From Rhodoferax sp. (GTDB lineage: Bacteria; Pseudomonadota; Gammaproteobacteria; Burkholderiales; Burkholderiaceae_C): DNA of 7,586 nt. A program made the translations under genes and the position numbers. Below the pieces are notes generated by a model. It was not told the origin of the DNA. It did no database searches and was given only the letters and a program-made list of their open reading frames with translations. The stretch lies in assembly GCA_020048255.1 (NCBI GenBank), contig JAIFMR010000063.1, positions 1 through 7,586 of the forward strand, in the 5' to 3' direction. Below are positions 4,181 to 7,586 of the stretch, one piece after another (position 1 is the stretch's first letter; the number at the start of each line of letters is the position of its first letter).

Positions 4181-7100
4181 GCTCACTCCGCAAGATATTG
4201 GCCAGCAACCCCGCCAACGCCTGCACGTTATCGGTCTCAAACATCGAGCCGTGCAATCCATGCACCTGGTGCTCGGTCAGCCGTGGCGCCATCAGCTTGC
4301 GCCAGGGCTTGAAAAACCAGCGGTCCCAGCTGGCCAAGCCCGAAGACTTGATCAGCACGATGGGTCCGTCAAAGGCGCTGGCGCGGTAGGCACGCAGGGC
4401 CATCACCTGCCCCACCAGACCCGGGTCGTTGAACATGGCGCCCAAACGCCGGCCGTTCATGCTGAGCTCTTGCACATGCAGGTTGCGCACCAGCCAACCC
4501 AGCAGCCGCCACGAGGTGGAGCCGCCCAGTACGGCTTGCGGGTAAATGGTGTCGATCAGCACCAAACCACGTACCCCATGTCGCCCCTGCGCCAACAATC
4601 GCGCAGTTTCCAGCGCAGCAATGCCGCCCACCGAAAACCCCGCCACCACGCCAGGCGCCAGGACCTGCTGCGCAATGGCTGTGGCATACATCTGCGCCAA
4701 CTCGGCCACACTGCCCAGCACCCGGTCCATGGGGGGCTGCAGCATATACACATCGCCCGCATGACCCAAGGCCTGCGCCAGGTTCTGAAAGCGCAACACA
4801 TCGCCATGCCCGGACGCGGCCAGGTACAAAGGCGGGCAACGCGGTGCCGGGTGGGTGGTGAGCCGCATGATGACGCCGGGCTGCAACGCGACCTTGCCCA
4901 TGGCCAGCGCCAGACGCTCAATCGTGGGGTGCTCCATCAGCAAATACAAAGGCACTTTGTGGCCAAGCCGCTTTTCAAGGTCACACAAAATGCTGACTGC
5001 TGCCAGCGAATCGCCGCCCAGGTCAAAAAAATTGTCGTGCAACCGAATCGGGCGTGCCTCCAGCACACGCTCCCAGCAGCCCAGCAGTTCGCTCTCCAGC
5101 GCCGTGGCCACTCGCGCCGGTGCCAAAGCTGCGTCATCAGAGGCGATCACGGGCGGTGGCAAAGCGGCGTAGTCAATTTTGCCGGTGCTGCTTTCTGCCA
5201 GATGAGGCAAGATGCTGATACCGCCGGGCACCATGTAGTCGGGCAGCAAGGTGCGCAGCTGGCGCTGCACCTCTTCCACCTGCAAGGGCTCCCGGGCACC
5301 GATCCAGACGTAAATATGTGCCTTTCCCTTGTCAGAACTGGGGTCTTGGCTATTCATAAGTTGAGCTGCAGCTTGTTGCACGCCGGGCACAGCTTGGCAC
5401 ACGGCTTCAATTTCACCAAGTTCAATGCGATAGCCGCGCAGCTTGATCTGGCGGTCGATGCGACCGGTAAAGTGAAGATTGCCCTCCACACCCTGCCAGC
5501 CCCGATCACCGGTGCGGTACATGCGCGCGCCGGGACGAAACGGGTCGTCCACAAACGCCTCCCGGTCCAGCTCCGGGCGGTTCAAGTAGCCCCGCGCGAT
5601 GGCCACACCACCCAGGTAGATCTCACCCACCACCCCCATCGGCATGAGCTTGCGGTGCGCGTCCAACACATACACACAGGTGTCATCAATGGCGCTGCCA
5701 ATCGGCAGGGTAGCGTCCAGCGCGCCGGGCCGGCACTCCCAGGCGGTGGCAAAAATGGCGGTTTCCGTGGGGCCATACACGTTGTAAAGGCGCGCACCGG
5801 TCTCAGCGATGAAGCGGTTGGCCAACTCAGGCGGCAAGACCTCTCCTCCACAGCACGCCACCCGCAGCTTCAAGGTGGTTTGGGGGTCTTTGGCATCCAG
5901 AAAGCGGCTCAGGGTGGACGGCACAAACGCCATGATGGTGACTGCATGGCGCGCGGCGAAGTCCACCAGCGACTCGGGCAACAGCCGCCCAGGCGGCGGC
6001 AGGGCCACACTGGCACCGTGGATCAGCGGCAAAAATAGCTCGATCAGAGACGGGTCAAACGTCACCTGTGTGGCCTGTGCGGAACGGTCATGCCAATCCA
6101 CGCCATAGGCGCGTGACAACCAGGCCAGGCGGCGCGACAGCGTGGCGTGCTCCACCATCACCCCTTTGGGCTGCCCGGTGGAGCCCGAAGTGAACAGCAC
6201 ATACGCCAAGTCGCACGGTTCAGGCGCGGTCCCGGCGGAGTCTCCCGCATCCACGGCCAGGTCACCCGGACCATCGGGCCTATCCAGCACCAGAGTTTGC
6301 AGGTGCAATGGCGCCAAGCGCTCGCGGTGGCGCTCTTGCAGCAGCAAAGCCACCGCCGCACTTTGCTGCAAGATATCGGCCAGACGTGCCACCGGGGCAT
6401 CGGGGTCCAGTGGCAAAAAGGCGGCACCCGCCTTGGCAATGGCCAGCAGGGCAATCACCATGTCGGGGGAACGCTCCAGCGCCAGGGCCACCAGCTTGTC
6501 GCGTCCGGCGCCACACTGGCGCAAACGCCGCGCCAGTCGCGCCGCGTGCTGATCCAGTTCGGCATAGTCCATGCGGCCACCATCCCAGACCAGCGCCACG
6601 GCCTCGGGACGCAGCGCCACCTGATGCTCAAACAAGGCCACATAGGGCTGAGTCGCGTCATGGTGGACGGCGTCTTTGTCCAGCCCATGCAGAAGCGCCC
6701 AACGCTCCTCGGGCGGCAGCAGCGACACGTCTTGCACACGGGCTGTGGGTTGCGACATCATGGCTTGCGTCAGGTGCCACAACCTGCGCCCCAGCAGGTC
6801 GGCCTCGCCGGCTGTAAAACAGGCGCTGCTGGCGTCCAGAATCAGCTCCAGGTCCTGATCCGGATGAAACTCACACACTGTGACTCCCAGCGGGTAGCGC
6901 GATGTCCCGGAAAACAATTGGCGCGAATCCAGCAGGGCAGCCTCACCAAAAGCCACGTCGTAGTCTTGGCGCTCAAACGACAGCAGCAGGTCAAACACAC
7001 CGTCGCGCCCATGGCGAATCAATTGCAGATCACGCCCGAGCTCGCTCAAGGGGTAACGCGGGTGGCGCAGCGCACCGCGCAGGGCCGACGCACCACTGGC

Positions 7101-7586
7101 CAGCAGGTCGCTCACCATCATGTCGGGGCTGACCTCGACCTTAAGCGCCAGCACCCCTACAAACATGCCGGGCGTGGCACGGTAACGCCGCCCGCCGCGG
7201 TTGAGCGTGGGCACGCCAATAACCACCTCGGTGCAATCATTGATGCGGGCAAAGTACAGCGCCAGCGCCGCCAGGAAAAAATTGAAGGCACTGTGGCCCA
7301 AGCCGACGGCGTGTTGCTCCAGCTGGGCATAACTTGCACGCGGCAGGCGCTGCACTGCCAGCCGCGAGGACGGTAGCTGGTGCAGCGCGGCGTTGGTGTT
7401 GTCATAGCGTCGGGCAATCAAAGGCGCAGGCAGGTCGGGCAGTTGAGCTTGCCAATAACTGGCGTCGCGCGCAAACGCCGCCGAGTTGCGGTACTCATGA
7501 GACTCCTCAATGAACTGCACATAGGGCAATGCCGCTGAAGGCGCGGGCTGCCGCCCCGCCACCAAGGCGTTGTAAATCTCGCTCCA
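4164..7586 (-). CDS. Nonribosomal peptide synthetase, C-terminal module (partial C)-A-PCP-TE, cut by window edge
   Basis: The last 1140 residues of an NRPS; the frame stays open to the right edge (WSEIYNAL...), so the start is outside. In visible numbering: C-terminal part of a condensation domain (1-285; floor-loop motif IGVPTLNR at 123-130, then GMF at 140-142; the HHxxxDG motif lies beyond the edge). Adenylation domain (about 315-810): FTSGSTGQPKG, FDPSLIE, NVYGPTE, GEIYLGG, YRTGD, GRIDRQIKLRGYRIE and the catalytic Lys803 in STGKID are all intact. Carrier domain (about 830-895): FFDLGGDS with Ser860 for the phosphopantetheine arm. Thioesterase (about 915-1135): GFSVGG nucleophile Ser985, Asp1012 and His1112 form a full triad. 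This is therefore a chain-terminating module that activates one amino acid, adds it and releases the product. By hand alignment to GrsA the specificity residues are D-P-I-A-C-G-V-I-F-K; I cannot name the substrate. It overlaps the VTT gene by 17 bp. Composition matches its neighbours, so there is no sign of recent transfer. Confidence 0.96.
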   Translation of the reverse strand, partial: WSEIYNALVAGRQPAPSAALPYVQFIEESHEYRNSAAFARDASYWQAQLPDLPAPLIARRYDNTNAALHQLPSSRLAVQRLPRASYAQLEQHAVGLGHSAFNFFLAALALYFARINDCTEVVIGVPTLNRGGRRYRATPGMFVGVLALKVEVSPDMMVSDLLASGASALRGALRHPRYPLSELGRDLQLIRHGRDGVFDLLLSFERQDYDVAFGEAALLDSRQLFSGTSRYPLGVTVCEFHPDQDLELILDASSACFTAGEADLLGRRLWHLTQAMMSQPTARVQDVSLLPPEERWALLHGLDKDAVHHDATQPYVALFEHQVALRPEAVALVWDGGRMDYAELDQHAARLARRLRQCGAGRDKLVALALERSPDMVIALLAIAKAGAAFLPLDPDAPVARLADILQQSAAVALLLQERHRERLAPLHLQTLVLDRPDGPGDLAVDAGDSAGTAPEPCDLAYVLFTSGSTGQPKGVMVEHATLSRRLAWLSRAYGVDWHDRSAQATQVTFDPSLIELFLPLIHGASVALPPPGRLLPESLVDFAARHAVTIMAFVPSTLSRFLDAKDPQTTLKLRVACCGGEVLPPELANRFIAETGARLYNVYGPTETAIFATAWECRPGALDATLPIGSAIDDTCVYVLDAHRKLMPMGVVGEIYLGGVAIARGYLNRPELDREAFVDDPFRPGARMYRTGDRGWQGVEGNLHFTGRIDRQIKLRGYRIELGEIEAVCQAVPGVQQAAAQLMNSQDPSSDKGKAHIYVWIGAREPLQVEEVQRQLRTLLPDYMVPGGISILPHLAESSTGKIDYAALPPPVIASDDAALAPARVATALESELLGCWERVLEARPIRLHDNFFDLGGDSLAAVSILCDLEKRLGHKVPLYLLMEHPTIERLALAMGKVALQPGVIMRLTTHPAPRCPPLYLAASGHGDVLRFQNLAQALGHAGDVYMLQPPMDRVLGSVAELAQMYATAIAQQVLAPGVVAGFSVGGIAALETARLLAQGRHGVRGLVLIDTIYPQAVLGGSTSWRLLGWLVRNLHVQELSMNGRRLGAMFNDPGLVGQVMALRAYRASAFDGPIVLIKSSGLASWDRWFFKPWRKLMAPRLTEHQVHGLHGSMFETDNVQALAGLLANILRSEHAAIR
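4186..4189 (-). promoter_or_regulatory. Ribosome binding site of the VTT gene, inside the NRPS 3' end
   Basis: GGAG (minus strand) lies five bases before ATG 4180 and within the last codons of the NRPS gene. It supports this start and allows ribosomes finishing the synthetase to restart on the membrane-protein gene. Confidence 0.7.

Noticed and set aside
4181..4261. 27-residue N-terminal extension of the VTT protein
   Set aside because: The extension is NRPS thioesterase coding sequence in another frame; ATG 4180 has a GGAG at proper spacing.
3891..6038. 715-codon open frame on the plus strand, antisense to the NRPS
   Set aside because: Rich in Gln, His and Arg with no domain resemblance; its length comes from the codon bias of the GC-rich NRPS on the other strand, whose motifs are unmistakable.
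6147..7376. 409-codon open frame on the plus strand, antisense to the NRPS
   Set aside because: Same cause; no recognisable motif and no ribosome binding site evidence outweighing the A and C domain motifs on the minus strand.

Overview
The window looks like chromosome from a betaproteobacterium, most likely Burkholderiales of the Comamonadaceae type (Rhodoferax/Polaromonas-like). That placement rests on the rplU|ispB divergent pair, the long-chain (octaprenyl-type) IspB, the GC-rich coding sequence and the general look of the proteins. It is inference from memory of these families, not a database match.

Layout. The 5' end of rplU (ribosomal protein L21) runs off the left edge on the minus strand. 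A 195-bp divergent intergenic region follows, then ispB on the plus strand and a complete tRNA-Pro(CGG) with encoded CCA. Next come a hairpin/U-tract terminator and, about 100 bp beyond the tRNA, a second copy of the tRNA 3' end. This is the usual mark left by a tRNA-targeted integrative element, here reduced to a scar. After it lie a 76-residue protein of unknown function and an exported lytic transglycosylase with Sel1-like repeats, both on the plus strand.

From about 2.96 kb to the right edge all genes are on the minus strand. In transcription order they are the end of a nonribosomal peptide synthetase (partial C, then A, PCP and TE domains: a termination module), a VTT/DedA-superfamily membrane protein whose start overlaps the synthetase stop by 17 bp, and, after a 160-bp gap with its own candidate promoter and an 11-bp tandem repeat, a small PilZ-domain protein with the residues needed to bind c-di-GMP.

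How the parts relate. The left third is housekeeping: translation, quinone side chain and tRNA. The synthetase and VTT gene form one translationally coupled unit. The final module adds one amino acid and its TE domain releases the product by hydrolysis or cyclisation. The VTT protein may act on membrane lipids or on handling of the product, but nothing here proves this. The most useful second looks are the tRNA-Pro att-like scar, the unassigned adenylation-domain code (D-P-I-A-C-G-V-I-F-K by hand alignment), and the NRPS-VTT coupling. No CRISPR array, transposase or intact integrase gene is visible.
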